Of a stretch of 64,000 bases of DNA, positions 16,821-26,452 are shown one piece after another. Below the pieces are notes generated by a model. The model saw only the letters and a program-made list of their open reading frames with translations. It did no database searches and was not told the DNA's origin. Within the stretch, counting starts at the first letter, position 1. Every line of letters starts with the position of its first letter. The DNA lies in the NCBI RefSeq assembly GCF_010131535.1, contig NZ_WUBS01000017.1, positions 1 through 64,000 on the forward strand. The letters are read 5' to 3'. The DNA is from Acerihabitans arboris (lineage in GTDB: Bacteria; Pseudomonadota; Gammaproteobacteria; Enterobacterales; Enterobacteriaceae). Made by a program: the position numbers and the translations under genes.

Positions 16821-18056
16821 TTAGATTTTGGTGTTGATCGGCGGCAGCGCGCCGTTTAAATAGAAATCGCCCACCGCCCGCGCCTTGTACGCCACCGGAT
16901 CGTGGGTGGTATGCGTGCGCGCGTTGCGCCAGTGCCGGTCAAGGTTAAGCGCGGCCGACGTCGCCGAAGCCCCACCGATGCGGTAGATCATTTCGCTTAC
17001 CCTGACGGCGGCTTCGGAAGTGGCGTACTTGGCCTCGGCCACCGCAATCGAGGCTTCCCCCAGCAGGCGATCGCTTTCCGCCCCGCCGGCCCATTCCGCC
17101 CGCAGGGCGTTATCCAGCAGAAGCGCCCCGCGCTCAAGCAGGGTTTCGGCGCCGTGCGCGATGATGGCCATTTCGCCGACGGTATGCAGCACATAAGGAT
17201 CGGCGGTGGCGCCGCCTACCCCGCTTTCGCGCGGCGCCCGCGCCTGTTTGCGTCCGTAGGCGCACGCGTCCTCCAGCGCCGCCAGGGCGATGCCGGCGTC
17301 AATGGAGGCATGGATCAGCTGCGCGAATCCTCCTTCATGGGTACGGCGATGGCCGTAGGCCGGGATACGCAAGATCTCGCCCTCGTCGACGCGCACATTA
17401 TCGAACTCCGATGTGCCGCTGGCGGTGGTGCGTTGCCCCATGCCGTCCCAGTCATCGCCGACGGTCACCCCGGGACGATCCACCGGCACAAACACCGCCG
17501 CCCGGCCCCCTTCCTCATGCTGCGCGGTGACCAGGATAATGCTGGAAAACAGGCTGCCGGTGCTGTAGTACTTGCGCCCGCGCAGGCGCCAAATCCCGTT
17601 ATCCCTCACCAGCCGGGTCGCCACATCGCCGATAAAGACGCCTTCGCGTTCGGCGGCGGCGTTGCTCATCATGGCCCCGTCCAGCGCCAGATCGAAATAG
17701 CGCCGCTGCTGCGCGGGGGTGCCGTATAAACGCAGTTTTTCCAGATTGGCGAACTGCGGCGCGATCGCCTGGGCGATATTGGGATCGCCCGCCGCCAGCA
17801 GGCGTATCACACGGGAGAAGGTCACCAAATCCGCTTCCCGGCCGCCGTATTCCCGCGGCACCCGCATCGACAGCAGGCCGCTTTGCCGCAGCGCCTGGAT
17901 TTCCTCGTGGGGCAGCGCGCGTTGGCTATCGCGCCGCGCCGCGCCGGCGGCAAAACGCCGCCTGAATCCCTCGGCCAAGGCGATGAAGCCGTCCCTGCTG
18001 TCTTTGTCATGCCCGTCGGAGCCTAAGCCGTTTTCCTGGTCGTGATTAACCGACAT
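16821..18056 (-). CDS. Acyl-CoA-dehydrogenase-fold flavin monooxygenase (SfnB/DszC-like), copy 1
   Basis: A 411-residue protein of the acyl-CoA dehydrogenase fold, in the branch that uses FMNH2 to oxidise sulfur compounds. The N-terminal helical region has LLSMRVPREYGG, the middle RKYYSTGSLFSS and DDWDGMGQRTTASGTSEF, and the C-terminus HWRNARTHTTHDPVAYK, all hallmarks of SfnB/DszC proteins. It has two paralogues in the window (20832 and 26453). GGGAG lies before the ATG. It sits 1-2 bp from the next monooxygenase gene, so co-translation and a joint pathway are likely. The exact substrate is unknown. Confidence 0.85.
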   Translation of the reverse strand: MSVNHDQENGLGSDGHDKDSRDGFIALAEGFRRRFAAGAARRDSQRALPHEEIQALRQSGLLSMRVPREYGGREADLVTFSRVIRLLAAGDPNIAQAIAPQFANLEKLRLYGTPAQQRRYFDLALDGAMMSNAAAEREGVFIGDVATRLVRDNGIWRLRGRKYYSTGSLFSSIILVTAQHEEGGRAAVFVPVDRPGVTVGDDWDGMGQRTTASGTSEFDNVRVDEGEILRIPAYGHRRTHEGGFAQLIHASIDAGIALAALEDACAYGRKQARAPRESGVGGATADPYVLHTVGEMAIIAHGAETLLERGALLLDNALRAEWAGGAESDRLLGEASIAVAEAKYATSEAAVRVSEMIYRIGGASATSAALNLDRHWRNARTHTTHDPVAYKARAVGDFYLNGALPPINTKI

Positions 18057-18057
18057 G

Positions 18058-19425
18058 TTATTCTCCCGCCGTTAGGCGATGATTTACCGGCGCCGCATAG
18101 CGGCCGGCCGGTCGAGCCAGACCCATGATGTCCCGCGTGGTGGCGCCCTGGTAGCGGCGGCGGAATACCCCCCGCCGCTGTAGTTCCGGCACCACCAGAT
18201 CGACAAAATCCGCCAGGCCGCCCGGCAGCCAGCCGGGCATGATGTTAAAGCCGTCCGCGCCGCCTTCCTGGAACCAGGCGGTCATCATATCGGCGATATC
18301 CGTCGCGGTGCCGATCAGCACCGGATGGCCCCGGGCGATGGCCACCTGCAAATATAAATCCCGGATGGTCAGGTTATCGCGCCGGGCGACATGCTGGAGC
18401 AGGGCTATCCGGCTGGTGGGGTTATCCCCGGCCTGGGGCAGCTCGGGCAAAGGTCCGTCCAGCGGATATCCGGACAGGTCAACGCCGCCCAAATGGTGCT
18501 CAAGCTGGGCCAGTCCCACGTCCGGATGAATAAGCGATTGCAGGTAGTCGAATTTTTCCCGCGCCTCGTCCCGGGTCCGGCCCACGACCGGGAACAGTCC
18601 CGGCAGGATACGCATCGCGTCCGGGGATCGCCCCGCCGCCTGCGCCTGTTCCTTTAATTGGCGATAAAAAGACCGCGCGTCCGCCAGGGTGGTCTGGGCG
18701 GTATAGATGACCTCACCCACGCTGGCGCCGAGCGCCATGCCGGCCACCGACGATCCGGCCTGCACCAGCAGGGGGTGGCCCTGCGGCGGCCGGGCGATGT
18801 TCAGCGGGCCGCGCACGGCAAAGAACTCGCCCCGGTGGTTCAGGGCATGCAGGCCGTCCGGCCGGAAATAAACCCCTGATGCCGGATCGGCGACGATGGC
18901 GTCGTCGTCCCAGCTGTCCCACAGGCCGCGCACGACCTCGACAAATTCAGCGGCGCGGCGGTAGCGCTCCCGGGCGGCGGGTATGGGGTCGGCGCCGAAG
19001 TTTTCCGCTTCGGCGTCGCTGGACGAGGTAACGATATTCCATCCCGCCCGTCCGCCGCTTAGAAAATCCAGCGAGGCGAATTTACGGGCAATATGAAAAG
19101 GTTGGTTAAAGGTGGTCGACGCCGTGGCGATCAGCCCGATATGGCGGGACGCCATGCTCAGGGCCGACAGCAGCGTCAGGGGCTCAAAATGCGCTTTTGG
19201 ACCCCGGCCCAGGCGTTCGGCCGAACGATCGCGGATGGCCAGCCCGTCGGCCAGGAAAAACAGATCGAACAGGCCGCGCTCCGCTATTTCCATCACCCGC
19301 CGGTAATGCCCGAAGTCCAGCGGCGCCAGGGGATTGACCTGCTGGTGGCGCCAACTGGCGAGGTGCCGGCCGGTGGTCTCGACAAACACGCCAAGGTTCA
19401 TTTCACGCCGTGCCCCGCCGCTCAT
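18058..19425 (-). CDS. FMN-dependent monooxygenase of the NtaA/SnaA/DszA family, copy 1
   Basis: A 455-residue luciferase-like monooxygenase. It shows HLASWRHQQVNPLAPLDFGH near the N-terminus, FEPLTLLSALSM, FASLDFLSGGRAGWNIVTS and the C-terminal GADGFNIMPGWLPGG, all typical of NtaA/DszA. These enzymes take FMNH2 from a separate reductase and cleave C-N or C-S bonds; DszA acts on a sulfone. It overlaps copy 2 as ATGA. The ATG at 19425 is used by overlap; a second Met eight residues in is possible. Confidence 0.87.
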   Translation of the reverse strand: MSGGARREMNLGVFVETTGRHLASWRHQQVNPLAPLDFGHYRRVMEIAERGLFDLFFLADGLAIRDRSAERLGRGPKAHFEPLTLLSALSMASRHIGLIATASTTFNQPFHIARKFASLDFLSGGRAGWNIVTSSSDAEAENFGADPIPAARERYRRAAEFVEVVRGLWDSWDDDAIVADPASGVYFRPDGLHALNHRGEFFAVRGPLNIARPPQGHPLLVQAGSSVAGMALGASVGEVIYTAQTTLADARSFYRQLKEQAQAAGRSPDAMRILPGLFPVVGRTRDEAREKFDYLQSLIHPDVGLAQLEHHLGGVDLSGYPLDGPLPELPQAGDNPTSRIALLQHVARRDNLTIRDLYLQVAIARGHPVLIGTATDIADMMTAWFQEGGADGFNIMPGWLPGGLADFVDLVVPELQRRGVFRRRYQGATTRDIMGLARPAGRYAAPVNHRLTAGE

Positions 19426-20777
19426 GACGCGCCCCCCGGCGCCCGATCGGCATAACGGTTGGCCGGCCGCGCCAGCCCCAGGTTCTCGCGCAGGGTAGCG
19501 CCGGCATATTCATGGCGAAATAAACCGCGCCGGCGCAGCTCCGGCACTACCTGGTCAATGAACTCCAGCAGGCCTCCGGGCAGCCAGGGCGCCATGATAT
19601 TAAAACCGTCCGCCCCGCCGCCGGTAAAACGTTCCTCAAGCTGGTCGGCAATTTGCGCCGCCGTGCCGAAAATCGCCCAGTGGCCGCGCGTGCCGGTGAC
19701 GTGCCAGTAGAGTTGGCGGATCGTGAGGTTTTCCCGCCGGGCGAAATCCACCAGCAACCCCTGCCGGCTCTGGTTGCCCTGGGTCAGCGGCAGTTCCGGC
19801 AACGGTCCGTCGACGGGATAGGACGACAGGTCGATACCGCCCAAATGACGGGCCAGCACCGGCCAGCCGATTTCCGGGTCGACCCATGACTGCAGTTGTT
19901 CGAATTTTTCCCGGGCATGGGCCTCGGACTCGCCGATAATGGGGAATACGCCCGGCATGATCTTAAGCCGATCGGGATGGCGGCCATAGGCCGCCATTTT
20001 TTCTTTGACGCCGCGGTAAAACGCCTGGGCGTCCGTGAGCGAGCGCTGGGCGGTAAAAATCACCTCCGCGCTGCGGGCGGCCAGGTCCTGGCCGTCGGAC
20101 GAAGAGCCCGCCTGCACCAGCACCGGCTGCCCCTGGACCGACCGCGAAATATTCAGCGGTCCCCGCACCTTGAAAAACCGCCCCTGATGATCGAGGACAT
20201 GCAGCTTGCGGGGGTCGAAAAAGTGCCCCGTGCTTTTGTCATTAAGCAACGCGTCGTCTTCCCAACTGTCCCACAGTCCCTGCACCACCTCCACGAATTC
20301 CTGGGCGCGCTGGTAACGCAGGCCGTGCTCCATCACCTCGTCACGGTTAAAGTTCAGCGCCTCGCCCAGGGTCCAGGAGGTGACCACGTTCCAGCCCGAC
20401 CGTCCCCCGCTGATATGATCCAGCGACGCAAACTTGCGCGCGACGTTAAACGGCTCGTTATAGCTGGTGGAAGCGGTGGCCACCAGGCCTATCTTTTCGG
20501 TGATCATCGCCAGGGCGGACAGCAGGGTAAGCGGCTCGAAATTTACCGTGCGGGTGGTGCGGCCGATATGCTCGTCCTCCCCGTATTGGAAGGTCATCTG
20601 ATCGCCAAGGAAAATCATATCGAATTTGGCGGCCTCGGCCCGGCGCGCCAGCAGCTTGAAATGTTCCAGGTTCATGCCGGCGTTTAGCGGGGCGTCGGGA
20701 TGACGCCAGGCGCCGATATGATGGCCGACATCCTGCAAAAAAGCGCCCAGGCGCAGCTGTTTTTTCTGTTGTTTCAT
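19422..20777 (-). CDS. FMN-dependent monooxygenase of the NtaA/SnaA/DszA family, copy 2
   Basis: A 451-residue paralogue of the gene at 18058. Shared landmarks are HIGAWRHPDAPLNAG, TVNFEPLTLLSALAMITEKI, FASLDHISGGRSGWNVVTS and GADGFNIMAPWLPGG, and both end in GLARPA-x-RYA. The pair is clearly an old tandem duplication that has diverged widely, so the two probably use different substrates. It is flanked by the two acyl-CoA-dehydrogenase-like oxygenases. It would need FMNH2 from the reductase at 11779. Confidence 0.87.
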   Translation of the reverse strand: MKQQKKQLRLGAFLQDVGHHIGAWRHPDAPLNAGMNLEHFKLLARRAEAAKFDMIFLGDQMTFQYGEDEHIGRTTRTVNFEPLTLLSALAMITEKIGLVATASTSYNEPFNVARKFASLDHISGGRSGWNVVTSWTLGEALNFNRDEVMEHGLRYQRAQEFVEVVQGLWDSWEDDALLNDKSTGHFFDPRKLHVLDHQGRFFKVRGPLNISRSVQGQPVLVQAGSSSDGQDLAARSAEVIFTAQRSLTDAQAFYRGVKEKMAAYGRHPDRLKIMPGVFPIIGESEAHAREKFEQLQSWVDPEIGWPVLARHLGGIDLSSYPVDGPLPELPLTQGNQSRQGLLVDFARRENLTIRQLYWHVTGTRGHWAIFGTAAQIADQLEERFTGGGADGFNIMAPWLPGGLLEFIDQVVPELRRRGLFRHEYAGATLRENLGLARPANRYADRAPGGAS

Positions 20778-20831
20778 CGTTACCGTTCCGATTGTTAACC
20801 CCGGGTCCGGCCGCCGCCCGTCATCAAGGCG

Positions 20832-22094
20832 TCAGTCATACATGGTGATGGGGGGCGGCGTCTGGTTAAGGTAATAGTTGCCGACCACACGATAGCGGTG
20901 ATTGATCGGATCGTGGGTGGTATGGGTGCGCGCGTTGCGCCAGTGACGGTCAAAATTATTTTCACGCAGGGTCGAGGAAGAGCCGCCGACCTCGTAAATC
21001 AGCTCGGCCGCCCGCAGGGCCGCGCCGTTGCAAACGATTTTGGCCTCGGCCGTCGCGATGGAACCTTCTATCAGCCGCTGTTCCAGTTCCTCGCCGGCGA
21101 CGCCGCCGTGCCAGGCCGCCACCGCCGTATCGACCAGCGCGGCGGCGCGTAGCAGGGCCGCCTCGGCGCCGTGCGCGTGGGCAATAATATTGCCGATGGT
21201 ATGCTGGACAAACCAGTCGTCGACGGAACGCTGCACCCCGGAATCGGCGCGCGGCCGCGCGCCGCGATGCGCCCAGGCCACGGCGTCGTCCAGCACCGCC
21301 AGGGCAATGCCCACCTCGATGGTGGAATGCAGCATTTGGGTGGCCGCCGGCTGGTAATTGCGTTTTTTGCCCGCGTCGCTGGCGTAGAACATCACCTCGT
21401 CGTCCGCCACTTCGACATCAAGGAATTCGGTGGTGCCGCTGGCGGTCAACCGTTGCCCCATGCCGTCCCAGTCGTCGTGCTGCACGATGCCCGCGCGCGC
21501 GCGGTGCACAATGGCCGAGACCGTATCCCCCCGGTCGTCCCTGGCGGTAACGCGCAGCCGATCCGCCATCAGGCCGCCGGTGCTGTAGAATTTTTTCCCG
21601 CGCAGCCGCAGCCCCTGCGGCGTCTGCACCAGGCGGGTGGTCATATCCGCGACGAACTTACCGCCGCGCTCGCCGGTCGCGCCGCTGATTAAATCACCGT
21701 GCAGCAGTCCGTGGAAATAGCGCTCCTGCTGGGCGGCGGTGCCGGTCAGGCGGATACGCTCCACCGAGGTAAAATGCGGGATCAGCACCTGGGCCACGTT
21801 GGGATCGCCCTTGGCCAGCAGGATGGCTATCCGCGCCAGGTCCGAATAGGACAATTCAGGGCCGCCGAACGCCTTGGGCACCCGCGCCGCGCCGATGCCC
21901 GCCCGCAGCACCAGGTCCAGTTCCGCATGCGGTAAAATACGCTCCTGATCCCGCCTCGAGGCGTCGACCGCCAGCCTGGCGCCGAGTTCCCCGGCCTGGG
22001 TTATCACATCGCGCGCGGCGGTATCACGCCCGGCGACCGGCTCGGTAAACCTGCCGGCCGGTCCGGCGTTGATGGTGGAAAACGATAAAGACAT
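20832..22094 (-). CDS. SfnB/DszC-like flavin monooxygenase, copy 2
   Basis: A 420-residue second member of the acyl-CoA-dehydrogenase-fold oxygenases. It has RVPKAFGGPELSYSDLARIA, KFYSTGGLMADRLRV, DDWDGMGQRLTASGTTEF and the family C-terminus HWRNARTHTTHDPINHRY. The start at 22094 is chosen because AGAGGA lies upstream; one more codon upstream would be TTG. It leads the minus-strand oxygenase run; the binding-protein gene at 22150 lies just upstream on the same strand with a 55-bp gap. Confidence 0.85.
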   Translation of the reverse strand: MSLSFSTINAGPAGRFTEPVAGRDTAARDVITQAGELGARLAVDASRRDQERILPHAELDLVLRAGIGAARVPKAFGGPELSYSDLARIAILLAKGDPNVAQVLIPHFTSVERIRLTGTAAQQERYFHGLLHGDLISGATGERGGKFVADMTTRLVQTPQGLRLRGKKFYSTGGLMADRLRVTARDDRGDTVSAIVHRARAGIVQHDDWDGMGQRLTASGTTEFLDVEVADDEVMFYASDAGKKRNYQPAATQMLHSTIEVGIALAVLDDAVAWAHRGARPRADSGVQRSVDDWFVQHTIGNIIAHAHGAEAALLRAAALVDTAVAAWHGGVAGEELEQRLIEGSIATAEAKIVCNGAALRAAELIYEVGGSSSTLRENNFDRHWRNARTHTTHDPINHRYRVVGNYYLNQTPPPITMYD

Positions 22095-22149
22095 CAAGAT
22101 CCTCTCTTATGACCGTTAAGGGATGGCATCGATACCCGGGTGGACGGTA

Positions 22150-23754
22150 TCAGGGCTGTGCGGCAATCCAGGCGTCGCGAAAACCGGAATGCGCCCCCGC
22201 CGGCGAAAAATCCAAACCCTGCAATTTACGGTTGTAGACGGTGAAAAAAGGCGCCTCCATTACCGGCAACAGCGGTAAATCAGTCAGCGTCTGCCGCTGG
22301 AATTGGTGGAAAACATCGATCCGCCGCTGTGGATCGACCTCGTTTTGATAGGCGGTGATTAGCCGGTCTGTTGCCGGGCTGGAATACGCGAACGCGTTGG
22401 CATAAGGCACGCCGGGGGACTGCGCTTTAGAATCAAATACCCGCGTCAATCCCATTTGCGGATCGAGCATCACGCCAAAACCCTGGAAAATAATATCGTA
22501 GTCGTAATCCGAATAGACTTTTTTCAGGAACGTGGCGTTATCCAGCGGCGAGAAGGCGATATCGATACCGATTTTACTGAATTCCTGGCGCAGGAATTCT
22601 CCCGCCAACAGGAATTGCCCGGAGCTGGGATCGGTATACAGGCGCAGCGTAAAGCGCTTGCCTCCGGCTTTCACCGGATAACCCGCCTCATCCAATAATG
22701 CGCCCGCCTTCGCCACGTCGTAAGCGTAACGGGGAATATCCGACGTGTAGAATCGGGTCAGGGACTCGGGAACCACGCTGTATTCCGGCTTGCTTTGCCC
22801 ATACCAGACGGTGTCGATTAAGCGCTGGCGATCGATGATATGGGCGATGGCCTGGCGGACGTTCAGATTGGACAGAACAGGCGAGCGCAAATTAAAGCCG
22901 ATAAAATAGGTCTGCGCCGCATAGGCATAACCACGGGATTCAAATTTAAGCTCGGGATTTTTTTTCAACCGCGCAATATCTGAAAACGGCACGCCGGCAT
23001 AAGGGATGTACGACACTTCGCCCGATTCCAGCGCGCCGCTGCGGGCGGCCGCGTCGGGGATAAAACGGTAGATAACCCGATCGAGGTAAGGTTTGCCTTT
23101 ATCCCAATAGTCCGGATTTTTTTCCAGCACCACGTATTGTCCCCGTTTCCATTCCTTGAAACGAAAAGGTCCGGTGCCGATCGGCCGCGCGTTTTCAGGG
23201 CTTTTGCGGATATCGCCGCCGTCGAAAATATGCTTTGGCACCACTTGGGATTCCGCGCCGTCCAGGGCGCTTAATATCACCTGGGACGGCGAGCTCAGGC
23301 GAAAAATCGCCGTGTCGTCATCGGGGGTTTCCACATCCTTTAACGCGGAAAAGGTCGACCGGCCGCGCGAGTGCACTTTTTTCCATACTTCCAGGGCGGA
23401 ATATTTTACATCCGCCGAGGTAAAGGGAACGCCGTCGTGCCATGTTACGCCTTTGCGCAAATGAAAGGTGATGCTCAGGCCGTCCGCCGCCACTTCCCAG
23501 GAGGTGGCCAGGCGGGGCCGCGGCTGGAATTTATCGTCGTAATAGACCAGGCCGTCAAAAATATTGGCTGAAATCACACGATTGGCATACTGATTGTTAT
23601 AGGTCGCCGTCAGCGTGACCGGCTCGGGATAAATAGCGGCAATCAGGGTTCCACCCCTAACCGGCGTCGGCTCGCCCGCCATGGACGCTCCCAGGAAACT
23701 TGACGCGAGCAGGAGTATTCCCACGGATAAGGCGGACAGGCATGTTCTCGACAT
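22150..23754 (-). CDS. Periplasmic binding protein of the dipeptide/nickel ABC type (SBP_bac_5), copy 1
   Basis: A 534-residue exported solute-binding protein. From Met at 23754 the N-terminus is a clear signal peptide (ALSVGILLLASSFLGASMA). The upstream GTG would add 16 residues before it. Family landmarks are ATSWEVAADGLSITFHLRKG, GTGPFRFKEWKRGQYVVLEK and NVRQAIAHIIDRQ. It should serve the permeases encoded at 12.5-15.9 kb, since no other dipeptide-type permease is present. One 115-bp block is identical to the divergent paralogue at 24039. Confidence 0.87.
   Translation of the reverse strand: MSRTCLSALSVGILLLASSFLGASMAGEPTPVRGGTLIAAIYPEPVTLTATYNNQYANRVISANIFDGLVYYDDKFQPRPRLATSWEVAADGLSITFHLRKGVTWHDGVPFTSADVKYSALEVWKKVHSRGRSTFSALKDVETPDDDTAIFRLSSPSQVILSALDGAESQVVPKHIFDGGDIRKSPENARPIGTGPFRFKEWKRGQYVVLEKNPDYWDKGKPYLDRVIYRFIPDAAARSGALESGEVSYIPYAGVPFSDIARLKKNPELKFESRGYAYAAQTYFIGFNLRSPVLSNLNVRQAIAHIIDRQRLIDTVWYGQSKPEYSVVPESLTRFYTSDIPRYAYDVAKAGALLDEAGYPVKAGGKRFTLRLYTDPSSGQFLLAGEFLRQEFSKIGIDIAFSPLDNATFLKKVYSDYDYDIIFQGFGVMLDPQMGLTRVFDSKAQSPGVPYANAFAYSSPATDRLITAYQNEVDPQRRIDVFHQFQRQTLTDLPLLPVMEAPFFTVYNRKLQGLDFSPAGAHSGFRDAWIAAQP
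23399..23513 (-). repeat. 115-bp block identical to 24271-24385 (inverted copy A)
   Basis: On the minus strand this stretch of the first binding-protein gene equals 24271-24385 base for base. It encodes the segment running from A-T-S-W-E-V to D-V-K-Y-S. Identity stops abruptly on both sides: GGCCCC versus AGCCCA upstream, CGCC versus GGCG downstream. Such a block in otherwise diverged paralogues suggests gene conversion. Confidence 0.85.
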
Positions 23755-24038
23755 CTGATTAAACCTTTTATTATAACGACTATTGCAGGCGATGTTATTC
23801 ACAAACTGAACGAGTCTATCCCGCTAGGCAGGATTTAATTAAATAACAATACCTACTGTTTATAGCCAACTTTGTGATATCGGGTTTATTACCATGCTGG
23901 TTCTAAGTTAATTCAAAAAAAGCATTGGATTAAGGCGGTCTTAATTTATATTTTATGGTGTTTCATAATTGTTAATAAAAAAGTATTTTTATTACCAGCG
24001 CCGGATATACAGTTACCGAGGATGCAAGGTCATCATTT
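23755..24038. promoter_or_regulatory. Divergent promoter region between the two binding-protein genes
   Basis: An AT-rich gap of 284 bases with start codons pointing away on both sides. It must hold promoters for both transcripts and is a likely operator for a sulfur-starvation regulator (CysB/Cbl type). I could not identify a confident -10/-35 pair or regulator site by eye. Confidence 0.5.
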
Positions 24039-25640
24039 ATGTCAATTTTTAACCTGCCTTTGCCACGTTATTTACTCGCTGCCGTCGGCATATGTTTCAC
24101 GCTAACCGCCGGCTCCGCCACGGCTGCCGGCGGTAATCTGGTCGCACTGGTTCAACCTGAACCCGTGGCGCTTAATACCGCGTTTAACACTAATTTCCCC
24201 AATGGCGTGGTATACAATAATATTTACGAGGGACTGGTATCTTATAACCAGGACATGCTGCCGCAGCCCAGCCTGGCCACCTCCTGGGAAGTGGCGGCGG
24301 ACGGCCTGAGCATCACCTTTCATTTGCGCAAAGGCGTAACATGGCACGACGGCGTTCCCTTTACCTCGGCGGATGTAAAATATTCGGCGCTGGAGCTGTG
24401 GAAAAAAGTCCATCCGCGCGGACGCACCACCTTTGCCGCGCTGGAGGATGTGGAAACGCCGGATGACCATACCGCCGTGTTTCGCCTTAAGCATCCTTCG
24501 CTGGTTATCATGAGCTCGCTTAACGCTAACGAGGCGCAGATTTTACCGGCGCATCTGTTTGCCGGCACGGATGTGCGCACCAGCCCGTATAACGCCAAAC
24601 CGGTGGGCACCGGCCCCTTCAGGTTCGTGAAATGGCAGCGGGGACAGTATATTGAGCTGGAACGCAATCCCGACTATTGGGAGAGCGGCAAGCCGAAAGT
24701 CGACAAAGTCATCTTCAGCATTATCCCCGACGCGGGGTCGCGCGCCGCCGCGCTGGAAACCGGCGATGTACTCTATGCCCCCTATGATTCGGTCCCCCTT
24801 TCCGATGTGCGGCGCTTAAGCCAGAACCCACAGTTGGTGGTGACCAGGCAGGGGTATGACACGTCGGCGGCCTATACGTTTTTAGAGTTCAACCTGCGTA
24901 ATCCCATTTTAGCCAACCTGAAAGTACGCCAGGCCATCGCCCGGGCCATCGATAAACAGGCGCTGGTGGACGTGGTCTGGTATGGCCTGGGCAAACCAGC
25001 CACCGGCCCCATCCCCTCCTCCCTGAAGCGTTTTTATACCCAGGACGGCGTCCCGCAATATGCCTACGATCCGGCCGCCGCGGAAAAATTACTCGATCAG
25101 GCGGGCTATCCAAGGAAAGACGGCGGCGTGCGTTTCCGGCTCGCCATCGACTATTTCCCGGTCAATGACGGCTTCAAGAACCAGGCGGAATTTATTCGCC
25201 AGAGCCTGAGCAAGGTCGGCATCGAGCTGAGGGTACGCAACCAGGACCTGGCGACCTTTATCAAGCGGATCTACAGCGATTACGACTTTGATATCGAGAC
25301 CGGCCGTTGGGTGCCGATGATGGATCCGCAAATCGGCGGACTGCGTCATTACTGGAGCAAGAACATTGCCCAGGGCACGCCCTGGTCCAATGCCTCGGGT
25401 TACACCAACCCAGGAATGGATCAGATCATCGAGGCGCTGCAGGTGGAAATCGACCCCGGCAAACGCGCCGGGGAATTCAATGAATTCCAGCGCCTGGCCC
25501 AAACCGACCTGCCGGTTATCCCCCTGGTCGAACAGCAAAACTTTACCGTCTACAGCTCGCGGCTCGCGGGCGTCAGCACCGCGCCGGACGGCGCCTTATC
25601 GTCGTTAAAAGACGTTTCTTTGTTACCTGAAGGAAAATAA
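24039..25640 (+). CDS. Periplasmic binding protein of the dipeptide/nickel ABC type (SBP_bac_5), copy 2
   Basis: A 533-residue paralogue of the protein at 22150, exported by a signal peptide (YLLAAVGICFTLTAGSATAA). Landmarks are ATSWEVAADGLSITFHLRKG, GTGPFRFVKWQRGQYIELER and KVRQAIARAIDKQ. It begins the plus-strand half of the locus, 1 bp before the aldolase gene. Two binding proteins with one set of permeases suggests two related substrates or two affinities. Confidence 0.88.
   Translation: MSIFNLPLPRYLLAAVGICFTLTAGSATAAGGNLVALVQPEPVALNTAFNTNFPNGVVYNNIYEGLVSYNQDMLPQPSLATSWEVAADGLSITFHLRKGVTWHDGVPFTSADVKYSALELWKKVHPRGRTTFAALEDVETPDDHTAVFRLKHPSLVIMSSLNANEAQILPAHLFAGTDVRTSPYNAKPVGTGPFRFVKWQRGQYIELERNPDYWESGKPKVDKVIFSIIPDAGSRAAALETGDVLYAPYDSVPLSDVRRLSQNPQLVVTRQGYDTSAAYTFLEFNLRNPILANLKVRQAIARAIDKQALVDVVWYGLGKPATGPIPSSLKRFYTQDGVPQYAYDPAAAEKLLDQAGYPRKDGGVRFRLAIDYFPVNDGFKNQAEFIRQSLSKVGIELRVRNQDLATFIKRIYSDYDFDIETGRWVPMMDPQIGGLRHYWSKNIAQGTPWSNASGYTNPGMDQIIEALQVEIDPGKRAGEFNEFQRLAQTDLPVIPLVEQQNFTVYSSRLAGVSTAPDGALSSLKDVSLLPEGK
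24271..24385 (+). repeat. 115-bp block identical to 23399-23513 (inverted copy B)
   Basis: This is the plus-strand partner of the block at 23399-23513. The two copies are inverted and their near ends are about 760 bp apart. Inversion of the intervening divergent promoter by recombination between them is possible in principle. Confidence 0.85.
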
Positions 25641-25641
25641 G

Positions 25642-26427
25642 ATGAGTACTTTCACACCCGGCGATCCCACCGCCCTGGCCCGGCACGAGGCCCGGCTGGA
25701 CCTCGCCGCTGCGCACCGGCTCGCGGTCTGGCACGATTTCAGCGAAGGCATCTACAATCATTTCACCCTGGCGGTGCCGGGCAGCGGCGATCGTTTCCTG
25801 CTGCCCCCGTTCGGCCTGCACTGGTCGGAAGTGCGGGCCAGCGAACTGATGACCATAGGTTTCGACGGCAAACAGCTGGCGGGCGAAGGCATCATCCAGC
25901 GTTCCGCTTACTGTATCCACGCGCCGATACACGCCGCCCACGCCAAACACCAGGCGGTATTCCATACCCATATGCCCTATGCCGGCGCGCTGACCCGTCT
26001 GGAAAACCAGCACCTGTTGGCGCTAGGCCAGACCGAGGCGCTGCTGCTCGATCAAATCGCCTATGACGACGGCTACGACGGCCTGGCGCGCGATCCCCTG
26101 GAGGGGGAACGGCTGGCGAAGATTTTGGGCGAAAAAACCATCCTGTTCATGGGCAATCACGGCGTGTTGGTTACCGGCCGCTCCACCGCCGAAGCCTACG
26201 ACCGCCTGTATACCCTCGAGCGCGCCGCGCGGGTGCAGCTGTTTGCCCTGTGGACCGGCCAGCGCCTGCGGGGTCTTAACGCCGGGCAGGTAGACAAGGT
26301 ACAAGACCAAATCCATAACACCCCGCTGCACGATTCGCCGGGCGCGCAATACAAACCCGGCTATCAGCTGCATTTTGACGCGCTGCGGCGCCTGCTTGAC
26401 CGTCGTGAGCCCGATTATCGTGATTGA
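25642..26427 (+). CDS. Class II aldolase/adducin-family protein
   Basis: A 261-residue protein of the class II aldolase/adducin fold. Metal-binding histidines are seen in HAPIHAAHAKHQAVFHTHMP (the H-x-H pair), and the later FMGNHGVLVTGRSTAEAYDR holds another conserved histidine. Such enzymes do retro-aldol cleavage or decarboxylation on hydroxy-acid or sugar-phosphate substrates. Here it is tightly packed between a binding protein and a flavin oxygenase, so it may act on the carbon skeleton left after desulfurisation. The substrate is unknown. GAAGGA precedes the ATG. Confidence 0.83.
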   Translation: MSTFTPGDPTALARHEARLDLAAAHRLAVWHDFSEGIYNHFTLAVPGSGDRFLLPPFGLHWSEVRASELMTIGFDGKQLAGEGIIQRSAYCIHAPIHAAHAKHQAVFHTHMPYAGALTRLENQHLLALGQTEALLLDQIAYDDGYDGLARDPLEGERLAKILGEKTILFMGNHGVLVTGRSTAEAYDRLYTLERAARVQLFALWTGQRLRGLNAGQVDKVQDQIHNTPLHDSPGAQYKPGYQLHFDALRRLLDRREPDYRD

Positions 26428-26452
26428 CCTGACCCGGACGGACAAGAACCCC

